Shown: positions 6,101-14,768, counted from the stretch's first letter. The stretch: DNA of 57,163 bases from Paludibacteraceae bacterium (GCA_017630395.1 JAGBVI010000013.1:1-57163), one strand, 5' to 3'. Numbers and translations are program-made. Notes: generated from the sequence alone by a model not told the origin.

Positions 6101-9018
6101 AAATTACCATTAACGCCATAAGTAAATTCCCTTGTAATAGCTTTATCCGTCCCTTTTAACTCAATAATTTTAGAGGGTGAATATTGCGCATTATATACAA
6201 ACTGAGAAGATGCAGTAACGCTCCCGGAACTGTTTTTCTTTGTTACATTTTTAAACAAAGGCAAAAACATATTATATTCACCGCCTGAGGTTACGCCGGG
6301 GTAGGATGTGGTTACTATCACACCACTGCCATAATTTTTTGTTTCATTAAGCGGATAACCCAAATGATAATTAGAGTAACTTGACGTATGAGAGACCCCA
6401 TTCAAAGCATCATTCTCTACTTTTTTAGTCAATGCTAAATGAAAAGCCTTGCCACTATTTTCATCAGTAATAATTTTAGAATACGTATAATCAGTAGAAG
6501 CATAAATTTCTGAGCCTGCATATTTTGATTCTTTTTTCGGAAACAAAACAGCCGGAGAAGAACTAAGTTCAAACTCCGTTATCTCTGACGTTTCGCTCAC
6601 CTCATCCTCCACCATCACCTTCTTAAACCCAAGAAAACCTTTCCCGGTAACATTTGCAATAGCATCTTCGTACGTATAGGTTTTGATAGAATTTTCAAAA
6701 AAAGCATTCTCTCCATAATCTGTCACAGTTCTCACCACCTTTAAAGGTGTATTTAGGTGCATTAAATTCAGACCATTAGAAAGAGTTGTGTTCTTCGAGC
6801 ATATTTCCTTATCGGTCAACAACCCATAAGAAATAGAAATATCCTTCATCGGAGACAAAATTTTATTAATCAAACCATCTTCATTAGAGAAATTGGCCGT
6901 CGTTCGGTAAATACGAGCACTATTAATCTGACTACTTATCAATGAAGCACCAACAGAAAAAACCTCCGAACGACCAGTTCCATAGAGATCTCCAACAATA
7001 ATTTTATCTCTGCTCAGGGTTCGATAGGCGGCATAGTTAGAAAAAGAAAGAGAAAAGGCGGAACCACTATATTGGTACCAATAAACATTTTTACCCCCAT
7101 CTCTCACTACCACCAATTCCGATTTCCCATCTCCGTTCACATCTGCAGAAAAAGCAAAAGTATTGGACGAGAAAGTTGCGATTTGAGAAACCCCTATCGG
7201 TTCAAATATACAATTACTTCGTCCTAAATAGAGCGTATTAGAAGTGCTTGTAGCCTTAAAAAAGTCTCCAATTCCATCACCATTGAAATCACCAAATTCA
7301 AAAGCAAGATCTTCACTTTGATTAAATTTCATTCCATTTTTAAAATCAGAACTACCATTAGAAAAATTGCACGTTGCGTAACCGGTAGTTTGACCTTTGT
7401 TTTTTAACGTAAAATAACCTTTATCAGAAACTGCAACAATATCTTGAAGTCCATCACCATTCATATCAAAAATAGCTATACGCTGAATTGTCCCCTCTGC
7501 CGGAAATAAAACAGTAGATTTTACAGGATTCATTCCTGAAAAATTAGAAGAACTACCTCCATATATAATATGGGCTCGATGACGCCCTCTACATAAATTT
7601 CGTTCAATTATCACAATATCAGCATAACCATCCATATTAAAATCCGCACACGAATAAAGAGGTATATCATCATGCTCAGTTGACAATGTTATTGCATAAT
7701 AATCAGTAATATTTTTTAAATTGATAAATTTTAAAATCGTTTTATTTTCAAGACAAGGCAAAATTATATCCTGATTAACTCTATTGGTAAAATAACAAGA
7801 CAGAGTACCGGAATACGAACTGTATTTTGCCTCCGAATTTAACGTTGAAGATTTTTCATAACTAAAACCGCTTAAATCAGAAGATGTTCCGGCATTATTT
7901 TTAAAATACTGAAAATACAACCCGACTTTACCACTATTAACAACACAACTATTTGTTAATAAATCAGACTTTCCATCATTATTGTAATCGCCTATAAACC
8001 ATTGCTTCCCGTAATAGGAAACATCAGAAGATTGCGATGCATATTGGGAGAAATAACTATCATGAAAAGAGTTTTCTGTTAAAGAAAAAGCATTCTTATT
8101 CCATGAAAAAATCAAATCGTCTAAATAATCGCCATTGTTTCCATACTTTTTTACGCGTTCAAGATATTTCCTACCCTGAAAATCATCAGAATAAGATAGC
8201 AAATATTTAGAATTAAGAGTTGAGTTGGCGTATGTCCGAACTTCACTAAGTAACTTGTGAATTGATTTTGTATAACCGCCCAATGCATATTGAAAAGGAT
8301 ATGTAAGAGACGATCCATAGAAAAATTCTACTTTACAAGTATGAGGCTTGTTCTCTTTTAAGTTCCCTCCATAAGAAATAGAACTCAACAAAACCGTTGA
8401 TATATTGTATCCACTACTTGTAACACTATAATTATAGGAAATATAGTTCCCATACAAATCTTCTTCTTGCGTAACATGCCAGCCAAAGTTTCCTTCATAA
8501 TAAGACGCACCTTCTTTTAATTGCTTATACGTTTTTTTTCGTCCATTAGTTGTATAAACCTCAAAATAGAAGTTTCCATTTTTACCAAGTCTGACAATTC
8601 TGTCATAATTATCATTTTCCGTCCTAAATTCAACCACGTCTTCATCAATCTCTTCATAAAAAATAAGACGTTGCCCATCCAAAGATAGATAATCTGCATT
8701 ATTATCATTGTTAACCGGTAAAACCATATTGTCATAATAAGGTCTTGCTCCCTCTTTTGCAATTTCAGACGCTCCGACAATATTCCACCCGTATCCTGCA
8801 TCTCCTATACCACTTTGACTATTATAATTCAAAAAAACTTTAGGAGACATACCATTGACACCTTGGGGTAATTCAATTGGAATCGAGTAAATTGCACCTC
8901 CGCTTGGTGATACACTAAACATTCCACCATAATCACCTACAACTAAATTAGCAGCAGATAAAGAAAAAATAAAAGAAAACCCACTTAAAATCAATAATAA
9001 TAGTTTTGTTCGTTTCAT
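3166..9018 (-). CDS. Secreted SpvB/FG-GAP/YD-repeat Rhs protein with variable C-terminal tip
   Basis: A 1950-residue polymorphic toxin. A Sec signal peptide (to about residue 23) is followed by an SpvB-type N-terminal domain (GGAIYSIPIELPQGVNGMSP). Five FG-GAP/VCBS-like calcium loops follow (DYNNDGKSD about 344, DFNMDGYAD about 460, DMNGDGLQD about 520, DFNGDGIGD about 577, DVNGDGKSE about 630). Next come a TcdB-like middle region near 700-730 and many YD repeats from roughly 900 to 1600. The Rhs core ends with DPSGEF at about residue 1709. A linker with the 91-bp junction repeat (residues about 1775-1805) leads to a Gly/Ser/aromatic-rich tip of about 145 residues. By family knowledge the YD shell encloses the tip and delivers it to a competitor. 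No T9SS sorting tail is visible at the C-terminus. The tip activity is not recognised. The gene follows 9027-9836 by 8 bases and heads the immunity/orphan array. Confidence 0.95.
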   Translation of the reverse strand: MKRTKLLLLILSGFSFIFSLSAANLVVGDYGGMFSVSPSGGAIYSIPIELPQGVNGMSPKVFLNYNSQSGIGDAGYGWNIVGASEIAKEGARPYYDNMVLPVNNDNNADYLSLDGQRLIFYEEIDEDVVEFRTENDNYDRIVRLGKNGNFYFEVYTTNGRKKTYKQLKEGASYYEGNFGWHVTQEEDLYGNYISYNYSVTSSGYNISTVLLSSISYGGNLKENKPHTCKVEFFYGSSLTYPFQYALGGYTKSIHKLLSEVRTYANSTLNSKYLLSYSDDFQGRKYLERVKKYGNNGDYLDDLIFSWNKNAFSLTENSFHDSYFSQYASQSSDVSYYGKQWFIGDYNNDGKSDLLTNSCVVNSGKVGLYFQYFKNNAGTSSDLSGFSYEKSSTLNSEAKYSSYSGTLSCYFTNRVNQDIILPCLENKTILKFINLKNITDYYAITLSTEHDDIPLYSCADFNMDGYADIVIIERNLCRGRHRAHIIYGGSSSNFSGMNPVKSTVLFPAEGTIQRIAIFDMNGDGLQDIVAVSDKGYFTLKNKGQTTGYATCNFSNGSSDFKNGMKFNQSEDLAFEFGDFNGDGIGDFFKATSTSNTLYLGRSNCIFEPIGVSQIATFSSNTFAFSADVNGDGKSELVVVRDGGKNVYWYQYSGSAFSLSFSNYAAYRTLSRDKIIVGDLYGTGRSEVFSVGASLISSQINSARIYRTTANFSNEDGLINKILSPMKDISISYGLLTDKEICSKNTTLSNGLNLMHLNTPLKVVRTVTDYGENAFFENSIKTYTYEDAIANVTGKGFLGFKKVMVEDEVSETSEITEFELSSSPAVLFPKKESKYAGSEIYASTDYTYSKIITDENSGKAFHLALTKKVENDALNGVSHTSSYSNYHLGYPLNETKNYGSGVIVTTSYPGVTSGGEYNMFLPLFKNVTKKNSSGSVTASSQFVYNAQYSPSKIIELKGTDKAITREFTYGVNGNLLKEKVSAQGCESRIKSYSYTASGRFLSSVAQEDGSVVSYTHNEALGRPTKMVETMGTLSFTTNYSLYDGFNNCLKKTFSDGRTETVASSYFSHIRPSHYIISKTLTGSSDSEVMYDASGRVMREKQYDLDGKERILFYSYDYAGRLEYEYVRNTGSTPSGNPSTQYSYDKFGRLIQVSAPSGVTKYSYDKLKRTITSPLGTVVEKCNSAGQLIERTENGQMVTFTYAPNGLPSSSSALSSSGSHTTTFSYDIAGNRTSINDPDVGIVSVEYDAYGRKVLTTTENGSEIYYLYDSKGRLYEQSDGTDKTTFTYNESGQLTKECRGNYSCAYTYDAFNRVTLKNELMDGVSFATKFAYANNYGDVSTTTYPSGVVVNNTYNNFGHLTSVSCAGKTIWKPNKLDSQGRVVEETLAGDVIQTYVYDSKSRLTSEKAYKGSSKLKDLSYSYTTLGLVKKADAISGNTESYTYDSSNRLATVTAAKGSSSLSGTHRYDAKGNMTKTWDGYWNTIGYGANGMPPHQVSSVGYSSSSVSNAQTVSFDSYRMATQIKQGNLTYSIDYKPDRRRYRSRLYKSGTLQRTKYYLGDYEKELSKDGKSREIHYLCGGNGLAAIYVRTAGKDTLFAAVTDRQNSLTAVMDVATNKIEKFSYKPWGMRRNASNWTTNVTMDVAGRFSRGYCMHEHLPELGLIDMGGRMYNARTNQFLSPDPYVQSPGSWLSHNRFAYCMQNPVWRTDPSGEFSNYYLGLMFDYAEMMANIYLGIQQMLESVAISIQTTVASAQSAAAGAASSTAYGYTSSYEPADYSYNPSVVNNVYAAISQNTQNAVASAKNAVASVQNALSYADDCVDRIGYSVGSFLFRSDAYSIYFSGSAYLGVGVTFSAELGHMKQYGGFVAASASFGTGFDLSGGGGLKISNYWGEQQMTAESYGGEGNGWSIGVGPLDFGYSFSQDKTWSSFNIGYSKGLPFGVSFSNTNTRIIP
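3604..3694. repeat. 91-bp direct repeat, copy 2 (Rhs tip junction)
   Basis: Lies inside the Rhs gene between the conserved core and the variable tip and matches 1707-1797 at 89 of 91 positions. It is the natural crossover point for tip replacement. Confidence 0.95.
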
Positions 9019-9026
9019 TTTGTATT

Positions 9027-9836
9027 TTAGTATTTTTCAATTTTAATTGCACCTCCATTATTTATCACTAGCAAATAGACACCTTTTTCAAAAGTTGACA
9101 TATCTATTTGTGAATAACCATTATTAAGAAATCCTTTTTTCAAGATTTTACCATGTAAACTACTTAATTCGAATGAAAAATTCTCTCCATTCCCTTTTAT
9201 AAAAAGTATATTTGCAACCGGATTAGGATATACAAAAAAGTTTTCATGCAAACATTGAAAGTCAATCCCCTCGCAAGAATTAATCTCTTTATTTATTTGT
9301 CGAGAAGGACAAATAACTTTTAATTCTCTACTCTGACTATCCATAATGTAACTCAAAGCTGTTCTATCTTGCTCTTCTAAATTTTCAATCGTCCATGGTG
9401 TCAAACCTCTCTTATTGAACAATGATAATTTGGGTTCAATTCTACCATTAAATAAAACTACCGTGTCCCTTTGTAATGAAAGTCCGTTATTAAAATGATC
9501 TCGCCTATTAATCATCACATAATCAATTATTTTACCATCTTCATCAATCAATTGCAACGAATCACCACTCAAAAATCCAAACGGAAGTTCTTCAACCCAA
9601 ACTGATTCTTCTCGAATTGTATCTACACTCAAAGATTTTTCATTTAAACCACATCTAAGCGTCCATTTACCGATATTAAATGAATCTGAAAATGAATTAT
9701 AAAACTCCACATATGGAATGCCCAAGACATTTACTTCAGTTATATACACAACTGCATTTGCATGATATGCAAATAAAAAATAAACAAAAAGAAAAGTCAA
9801 ACCTCTTTTAACCCTTTCTACCAATTTTGTCTTCAT
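9027..9836 (-). CDS. T9SS-exported lamin-tail-like protein, first gene of the Rhs operon
   Basis: A 269-residue protein with a signal peptide (hydrophobic core FLFVYFLFAYHANA) and an N-terminal part that looks like a lamin-tail domain (VYITEVNVLGIPYVEFYNS followed by IGKWTLRCG). From about residue 199 it has a type A T9SS sorting domain (FFVYPNPVANILFI... ending GVYLLVINNGGAIKIEKY). It should be exported through the outer membrane by T9SS and anchored or released. It precedes the Rhs gene by 8 bases and is evidently co-transcribed. I infer it assists surface display or delivery of the Rhs protein, which itself has a Sec signal but no T9SS tail. The family assignments are good; the partnership is inference. 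Confidence 0.85.
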   Translation of the reverse strand: MKTKLVERVKRGLTFLFVYFLFAYHANAVVYITEVNVLGIPYVEFYNSFSDSFNIGKWTLRCGLNEKSLSVDTIREESVWVEELPFGFLSGDSLQLIDEDGKIIDYVMINRRDHFNNGLSLQRDTVVLFNGRIEPKLSLFNKRGLTPWTIENLEEQDRTALSYIMDSQSRELKVICPSRQINKEINSCEGIDFQCLHENFFVYPNPVANILFIKGNGENFSFELSSLHGKILKKGFLNNGYSQIDMSTFEKGVYLLVINNGGAIKIEKY

Positions 9837-10279
9837 AATAAGTTTAAATTACTCCAAAAATTTTAGTATAAAAAAATTTTTCCACTACGTAGCTTTAGCT
9901 ACTAATGGGGTGTTTAAGCGAATGAGTTTTTTTTGTGATAGCAAAAAAAAACTCATGTCTTTACAAAGATATGAGCGATTTTTTCAATTACTTCATCTAT
10001 TTAATTAATTATCAATATTATGCAAACAAAATTAATTTTAAGAAGCTTTTTAAAAATTTTATTGAAAATTTATATATGTAAATTTAAATCATAACTTTCG
10101 GCATCTTAGTGATAGTTTTTAGTTTATTTTTATTCGTCATTTTTAATATTTCTCCGATAGATTAATTTTGAAAATTCAGAAAAATACAAATTTCTCTTCT
10201 CGTAAAGTAGAGTTCTTTAAACATTTTATTTAAATTCGCACTTATTAGTTGACCCTTTACCAAAAAATAATTAGTACTC
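9837..10279. other. 443-bp divergent intergenic region with structured Rhs-operon leader
   Basis: This AT-rich region separates the minus-strand Rhs operon (start 9836) from the plus-strand GH53 gene (start 10280). It contains the attenuator-like structure at 9922-9975, a small palindrome at 9889-9902 (gtagctttagctac) and TAnnTTTG-type minus-strand boxes at 9971-9964 and 10034-10027. Neither box has a convincing -33 element at the usual distance. I see no gene in it; a 28-codon frame starting at 9922 has no support. Confidence 0.6.
9922..9975 (-). promoter_or_regulatory. Attenuator-like competing hairpins in the Rhs operon leader
   Basis: Read on the minus strand, 9975-9952 forms an 11-bp stem with one A/C mismatch (CTCATATCTTT / AAAGACATGAG) followed directly by nine T, the form of an intrinsic terminator. 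The 3' arm of that stem and its T tract (9956-9943) can instead pair with 9935-9922 (CAAAAAAAACTCAT), giving a mutually exclusive hairpin of about 14 bp. No gene ends upstream on this strand, so a terminator here would act on the leader of the downstream operon (first ATG at 9836). The structure is directly visible; its regulatory role is inference. Confidence 0.5.
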
Positions 10280-12244
10280 ATGGTGAAAAATTATCAAATT
10301 CCTTCGTTATTGAGCAGAGTGATGATATTACTCTTTCTATTCTCAGCCACTTCTGTAAAAGCTCAAAACATAGCAGTAATCTACGATAATTTCGACAATT
10401 TATCCTGTTGGGAAATAGAGGGTGAAAATGGATCTATTGTTGATGGACGTTGCTATATTCCTGCGGGAAGCGAGTCAAAATTATTCCAACATGTTCAAGT
10501 TCAAGAAGGCTATTATATGCTTACGGCAAAGGTATCAATCCCCAACTGCTATGGGAAATGTTATCTCTACGCAAAAGGGGAAGGATACTCTATGGTTTCA
10601 ACCGAAATTCCAAAAACAAAAGATTCTCACAATTCATTAACTGTATATGTCAGAGGAATTCAAACCAATAACGGAGAGATTGAAATCGGTGTTTATAATG
10701 AGGGGAAACATGACCTATACATAGATGATGTCACATTAACCCAAACCGATGGTCCATACATATTTCTCCAAGGAGGAGATATAACCGAACTAAACTATGT
10801 TATCAATGCAGGTGGAAATTACTATAATTCTGATGGATCTCTCCTCTACTCTAACGATGCATCCAACATCGAAAAAGCTCAATCTGTTATCAATTTCTTA
10901 GCAGAAAAAGGAATGAATTTTGTTCGAATTAGAAATTCAAATTCACCCGGAAGAATGCACCCGGACAAAAGCAATAGTTACTATCTCCCGGACGGATTTC
11001 AAGACTCCAAAGACTGCCTAAAACTTGCAATTATGGCACACAATGCAAAAATGAAGATACAATACACTTTTAACTATTCAGACTACTGGTCTAACGGAGA
11101 GAGACAAGACATCCCTGCAGATTGGATGGATTCTATAAAAGGGATACATGACAACCAAAAAATTGTAGAAAAATTAGCTGATTGTATTTATAATTATACA
11201 TTAGGTGTGATGAAAGAATTGGCAACAAATCAAATCTACCCCGAATATGTATCTTTGGGAAATGAGACAAATGGAGGTTTCTTATTCCCATACGGCTACT
11301 CCTACGATGTCACATGGGACAACACAGACATGCCAAGAGGTACTCAAAATTGGAATGCGATAGCCTCATTCATCAATGCCGGCTACAAGGCTGTCAAAGA
11401 GGTCTCCCCCCATAGTAAAATTGTAATTCATTTGGCAGATAACACAAATGATTTTATCAAATACAACTCGAATGTAAACTCATACACCTATTCATGGTAT
11501 TTTGACAATCTATTAAAACACAATGCAAAATTTGATGTTATCGGTGCCTCCTACTATCCTGCTTGGAGCGAAGCTACTGTAGGCAACCTTGTAGAATATT
11601 GCAAAAACATCTCTCATCGTTACGAAAAAGAGATCTTGATAATGGAGTCTGGATACAATTTTCACCCTACTCGTAAAGATGGTTGGGAGGGGCAATTGAC
11701 TGAAAATGCTGCTGAATACAAAGATTTTTATGATTTTTCGCCCGAAGGTCAAAAAAGCTTTGTTGCCGAATTATTGAACGCATTAAAAAGTATTGGAGCG
11801 ACATCTAAATATGAGTGTGTCGGTTCACTCTACTGGGATCCGGTAATGATACATGTTGAAGATGAAAATGGAAATAATAAAACCGGATGGGCTCACAAAA
11901 CTTCAACCAATCAACCAGATGTTAATGTAGTGGAAAATACAACTTTATTCGACTTTGATGGAGTTGCACTACCTGTATGGGAGGTGTATGAAGGAAATAA
12001 ATACCCCAATATTGAAACAGAGAATCTTACAATCCAGATTTGCCATCCCTCTGATAAATCGTATCGCCTCTACTCATATTTTAATCGACTAACAATTAAA
12101 AGTTTGCAAGAAAACAATTTTACAATTATCAATAATTTAGGACAGCAAATCTGTAAGTTTACACTAAAAGAAAATGAATCAAGAGAAATTCAACTTTCAT
12201 CTGGCATATATTATATCAACAACACAAAAGTTTTGATAAAATAA
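10280..12244 (+). CDS. GH53 endo-beta-1,4-galactanase, secreted
   Basis: A 654-residue protein that should hydrolyse beta-1,4-galactan side chains of pectin outside the cell. A signal peptide (to about residue 28) is followed by a beta-sandwich carbohydrate-binding-like domain (residues about 30-155) with the closing LYIDDVTLTQ typical of such modules. The GH53 (beta/alpha)8 barrel (about 160-560) begins GGDITELNYV. The acid/base is Glu329 in SLGNETNGG and the nucleophile is Glu456 in ILIMESGYNF. The last 70 residues (FTIINNLGQQICKFTL... GIYYINNTKVLIK) resemble a T9SS sorting tail. It is a lone gene whose end faces katA across 11 bases. Family assignment is firm; the CBM class (possibly CBM61, often found with GH53) is a guess. 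Confidence 0.93.
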   Translation: MVKNYQIPSLLSRVMILLFLFSATSVKAQNIAVIYDNFDNLSCWEIEGENGSIVDGRCYIPAGSESKLFQHVQVQEGYYMLTAKVSIPNCYGKCYLYAKGEGYSMVSTEIPKTKDSHNSLTVYVRGIQTNNGEIEIGVYNEGKHDLYIDDVTLTQTDGPYIFLQGGDITELNYVINAGGNYYNSDGSLLYSNDASNIEKAQSVINFLAEKGMNFVRIRNSNSPGRMHPDKSNSYYLPDGFQDSKDCLKLAIMAHNAKMKIQYTFNYSDYWSNGERQDIPADWMDSIKGIHDNQKIVEKLADCIYNYTLGVMKELATNQIYPEYVSLGNETNGGFLFPYGYSYDVTWDNTDMPRGTQNWNAIASFINAGYKAVKEVSPHSKIVIHLADNTNDFIKYNSNVNSYTYSWYFDNLLKHNAKFDVIGASYYPAWSEATVGNLVEYCKNISHRYEKEILIMESGYNFHPTRKDGWEGQLTENAAEYKDFYDFSPEGQKSFVAELLNALKSIGATSKYECVGSLYWDPVMIHVEDENGNNKTGWAHKTSTNQPDVNVVENTTLFDFDGVALPVWEVYEGNKYPNIETENLTIQICHPSDKSYRLYSYFNRLTIKSLQENNFTIINNLGQQICKFTLKENESREIQLSSGIYYINNTKVLIK

Positions 12245-12255
12245 ACATAGTCAAG

Positions 12256-13719
12256 TTACACATTTCCCATAATTTCGCTTATAGGGATATTTAATGCTTT
12301 TGCAACTCCTTTTCCATAATCTGGATCTGCTTTGTAACAATTTATTATATGTCTTACTTTTATAAATTGCTCTGCATCTCCCATGGCTCGTGCAGTATTT
12401 TCAAACAAAAGCTGTTTCTCCTCAATAGGCATCAAACGAAATAAATTTCCCGGTTGAGTATAATAATCCTCATCATACTCCCTTTCGTTATAATTGTAGG
12501 CTTCTCCTCGTAATTTTAATGGTGGCTCCTTCTTCTCGGGAGAATCTGCCCACTCTCCATAGCTATTGGGCTCATAACCTTTAGTGGCACCATAATTCCC
12601 ATCCACTCGCATTGCTCCATCTCTATGATAGGAATGGAAAGGACATCGTGGCTTATTTACCGGTATTTGTTCCACATTAACGCCTAAACGATAGCGTTGT
12701 GCATCTCCATACGAAAACAATCTGCCTTGCAACATCTTATCCGGCGAAAATCCTATTCCATCAATGACATTCATCGGATTAAATGCTGATTGCTCTACCT
12801 CCGCAAAATAATTTTCAGGATTTCTGTTTAATTCTAAAATTCCTACATCATGTAAAGGGAAATCTCCATGTGGCCAAACCTTCGTCAAATCGAACGGATT
12901 AATTGGATAAGTCTCTGCTTGCTCCTCTGTCATTAGTTGTACTTGAAATAACCATCGTGGATAATCGCCCTTTTCTATGCTGTCAAATAGATCTCTCTGA
13001 TGAGACTCTCTATCTTTAGCTATTATGGCTTCTGCTTCTTGGTCTGTCAAACATTTTATTCCTTGCAAAGTCCTAAGGTGAAACTTCACCCAGGTTCTCT
13101 TATTTTCTTCATTAATGAAACTATATGTGTGACTTCCAAAGCCATGCATGTGCCTGTATGAGTAAGGAATTCCTCTATTGCTCATCGTAATGGTTACTTG
13201 ATGTAGTGCTTCAGGAAGTAATGTCCAAAAATCCCAATTATTATTGGCACTTCGCATATTGGTTTTTGGATCTCTTTTGATTGCATGGTTTAAATCTGGA
13301 AATTTTAATGGATCTCTTAAAAAAAATACGGGTGTATTATTCCCAACTAAATCCCAATTCCCTGTCTCTGTGTAAAATTTTATTGCAAATCCTCGGATAT
13401 CTCTCTCTGCATCTGCGGCTCCTCTCTCCCCCGCTACCGTAGAAAATCGAACAAAACAATCGGTTTTCTTTCCTACTTCACTAAAGATACTCGCTCTTGT
13501 GTATTGGGTGATATCATGCGTAACGGTAAATGTTCCATAAGCTCCGGAACCTTTCGCATGCATTCTTCGCTCTGGAATCACCTCTCTATCAAAATGGCCT
13601 AATTTTTCTAAAAACCACGGATCTTGCAATAATACCGGACCTCTTTGACCTGCGGTTTGAATATTCTGGTTGTCTGCAATAAGACGACCATTGGCAGAAG
13701 TTAATTTTTTGTCTTTCAT
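12256..13719 (-). CDS. katA: Monofunctional haem catalase
   Basis: A 487-residue clade-3 small-subunit catalase that disproportionates hydrogen peroxide in the cytoplasm. The distal histidine is His54 ([14 protein letters not shown]) and the distal Asn is in [12 protein letters not shown]. The proximal haem ligand is Tyr337 in [14 protein letters not shown]. Length is full for the family and no signal peptide is present. It is probably monocistronic: a strong terminator (13802-13847) separates it from the lipoprotein gene upstream, and the GH53 gene ends convergently 11 bases away. I could not identify a clear promoter or peroxide-regulator site. Confidence 0.97.
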   Translation of the reverse strand: MKDKKLTSANGRLIADNQNIQTAGQRGPVLLQDPWFLEKLGHFDREVIPERRMHAKGSGAYGTFTVTHDITQYTRASIFSEVGKKTDCFVRFSTVAGERGAADAERDIRGFAIKFYTETGNWDLVGNNTPVFFLRDPLKFPDLNHAIKRDPKTNMRSANNNWDFWTLLPEALHQVTITMSNRGIPYSYRHMHGFGSHTYSFINEENKRTWVKFHLRTLQGIKCLTDQEAEAIIAKDRESHQRDLFDSIEKGDYPRWLFQVQLMTEEQAETYPINPFDLTKVWPHGDFPLHDVGILELNRNPENYFAEVEQSAFNPMNVIDGIGFSPDKMLQGRLFSYGDAQRYRLGVNVEQIPVNKPRCPFHSYHRDGAMRVDGNYGATKGYEPNSYGEWADSPEKKEPPLKLRGEAYNYNEREYDEDYYTQPGNLFRLMPIEEKQLLFENTARAMGDAEQFIKVRHIINCYKADPDYGKGVAKALNIPISEIMGNV

Positions 13720-13801
13720 TGAAATTTTAATTTTATGATAATTTATATGAATCTCCCTATATAAAAGTTACCATATAACAAAAATTTCTTCTGTATAGTT
13801 C

Positions 13802-13847
13802 AAAAAAAATTGTGGTAAGTAACTATATAGCTACTTACCACAAAAAA
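13802..13847 (-). terminator. Intrinsic terminator after the 13912-14532 lipoprotein gene
   Basis: A 12-bp perfect stem (ttgtggtaagta at 13810-13821 with tacttaccacaa at 13832-13843) is flanked by A and T runs on both sides. On the minus strand it is followed by eight T. It ends the lipoprotein transcript upstream of katA. Confidence 0.85.
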
Positions 13848-13911
13848 ACTTTAAAAAACAGTCTAACCCCTTTACAAACTAACCTAATTGTTAGTCATAT
13901 ACTGACATTAT

Positions 13912-14532
13912 TTACTTTAATTTTATAGTTGATACTATATCCTGACACTTAGGATAGCTATCATCAAATTTTTCATCAGATGTAATAATTGTTACACCAT
14001 AAGTTCTTGAATTATGGTAGAACAATATAACCTCTTCGTATCCATCTCCTACATTTATCCCTCTATCAGCCACAAATTTAACTCCGGAATACTCTCCTAT
14101 CGTTGTATCTGAAACAGCTGAAACTTCATTATAATATGCTTCTAACATCTGATCATATACGTACATTTTGTACTCACTTGCAAAATTATCAAACTCAGAT
14201 GGATCAATTTTTTTATGAAATCGCATAAAATACATTCCCGTTGGATACAGAGGAGCATCATCCTTCATAATAGTATCTGAATAGAGCCCTGTGTAAATGG
14301 CACTATATTGATAATTTTTATAAAAATCTGATTTGGGTAATGTATCTAAATAGGAATTAGACCACTCTCCTTTAGGGAACACGGCTGTAATTCCATATCT
14401 ATCATCTAACAACACATGGTTCTCATCAATAATGTCTTGAGGCTCTCCTTCTAGTGTTCCTTCTTCATCCTTACATGAATAATGGAAGAATATTGGAAGA
14501 AGCAATAACAAAAGTTTTAAATTTGATTTCAT
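13912..14532 (-). CDS. Lipoprotein of unknown function
   Basis: A 206-residue protein with a lipoprotein signal (LLLLLPIFFHYSC, Cys about residue 20) followed by an acidic linker (KDEEGTLEGEPQDIIDE) typical of surface-exposed Bacteroidota lipoproteins. The mature part starts DDRYGITAVFPKGEWSNSY and ends with a pattern of short strands (YGVTIITSDEKFDDSYPKC). It resembles small PsbP-like or DUF1795-like folds in organisation, but I cannot assign a family. It stands alone between the tRNA genes and katA. Confidence 0.85.
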   Translation of the reverse strand: MKSNLKLLLLLLPIFFHYSCKDEEGTLEGEPQDIIDENHVLLDDRYGITAVFPKGEWSNSYLDTLPKSDFYKNYQYSAIYTGLYSDTIMKDDAPLYPTGMYFMRFHKKIDPSEFDNFASEYKMYVYDQMLEAYYNEVSAVSDTTIGEYSGVKFVADRGINVGDGYEEVILFYHNSRTYGVTIITSDEKFDDSYPKCQDIVSTIKLK

Positions 14533-14547
14533 AACTTACATGTTTTG

Positions 14548-14631
14548 TGCCCAAGATGAGACTCGAACTCACACGCCGAAACCGGCACTACCCCCTCAAA
14601 GTAGCGTGTCTACCAATTCCACCACCTGGGC
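14548..14631 (-). tRNA. tRNA-Leu (GAG)
   Basis: An 84-nt gene. The acceptor stem GCCCAGG pairs with CTTGGGC with discriminator A. The anticodon stem-loop is CTACT TTGAGGG GGTAG, giving anticodon GAG. A long variable arm and the T-arm GTTCGAGTC are present, as expected for a class II tRNA. CCA is not encoded. Confidence 0.95.
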
Positions 14632-14635
14632 AAAA

Positions 14636-14666
14636 AAGGATTGACTTAATAGTTAAGTCAATCCTT
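14636..14666 (-). terminator. Perfect hairpin terminator between tRNA-Gly and tRNA-Leu
   Basis: A 14-bp perfect stem (aaggattgacttaa / ttaagtcaatcctt) with a 3-nt loop. On the minus strand it is followed by six T that abut the first base of tRNA-Leu. It would end the tRNA-Gly transcript, or act as a processing signal if both tRNAs share a transcript. Confidence 0.7.
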
Positions 14667-14680
14667 CCTATTTGACATTG

Positions 14681-14753
14681 AGCGAAAAACGGGGCTCGAA
14701 CCCGCGACCCCAACCTTGGCAAGGTTGTGCTCTACCAACTGAGCTATTTTCGC
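14681..14753 (-). tRNA. tRNA-Gly (GCC)
   Basis: A 73-nt gene. The acceptor GCGAAAA pairs with TTTTCGC with discriminator T. The D-arm is AGCTCAGTTGGTAGAGC, the anticodon arm is AACCTTGCCAAGGTT (anticodon GCC), and the T-arm is GCGGGTTCGAGCCCCG. CCA is not encoded. Confidence 0.96.
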
Positions 14754-14768
14754 ATTTTTACTATTTCT

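Noticed and set aside
1-9836. Insertion sequence or integrase explaining the toxin array
   Set aside because: No transposase, integrase or clear terminal repeats in this segment; simple homologous recombination between direct repeats explains the layout.
9922-10008. 28-codon frame beginning in the leader hairpin
   Set aside because: It runs on the plus strand opposite the operon, starts within a hairpin with homopolymer arms and has no ribosome-binding site.
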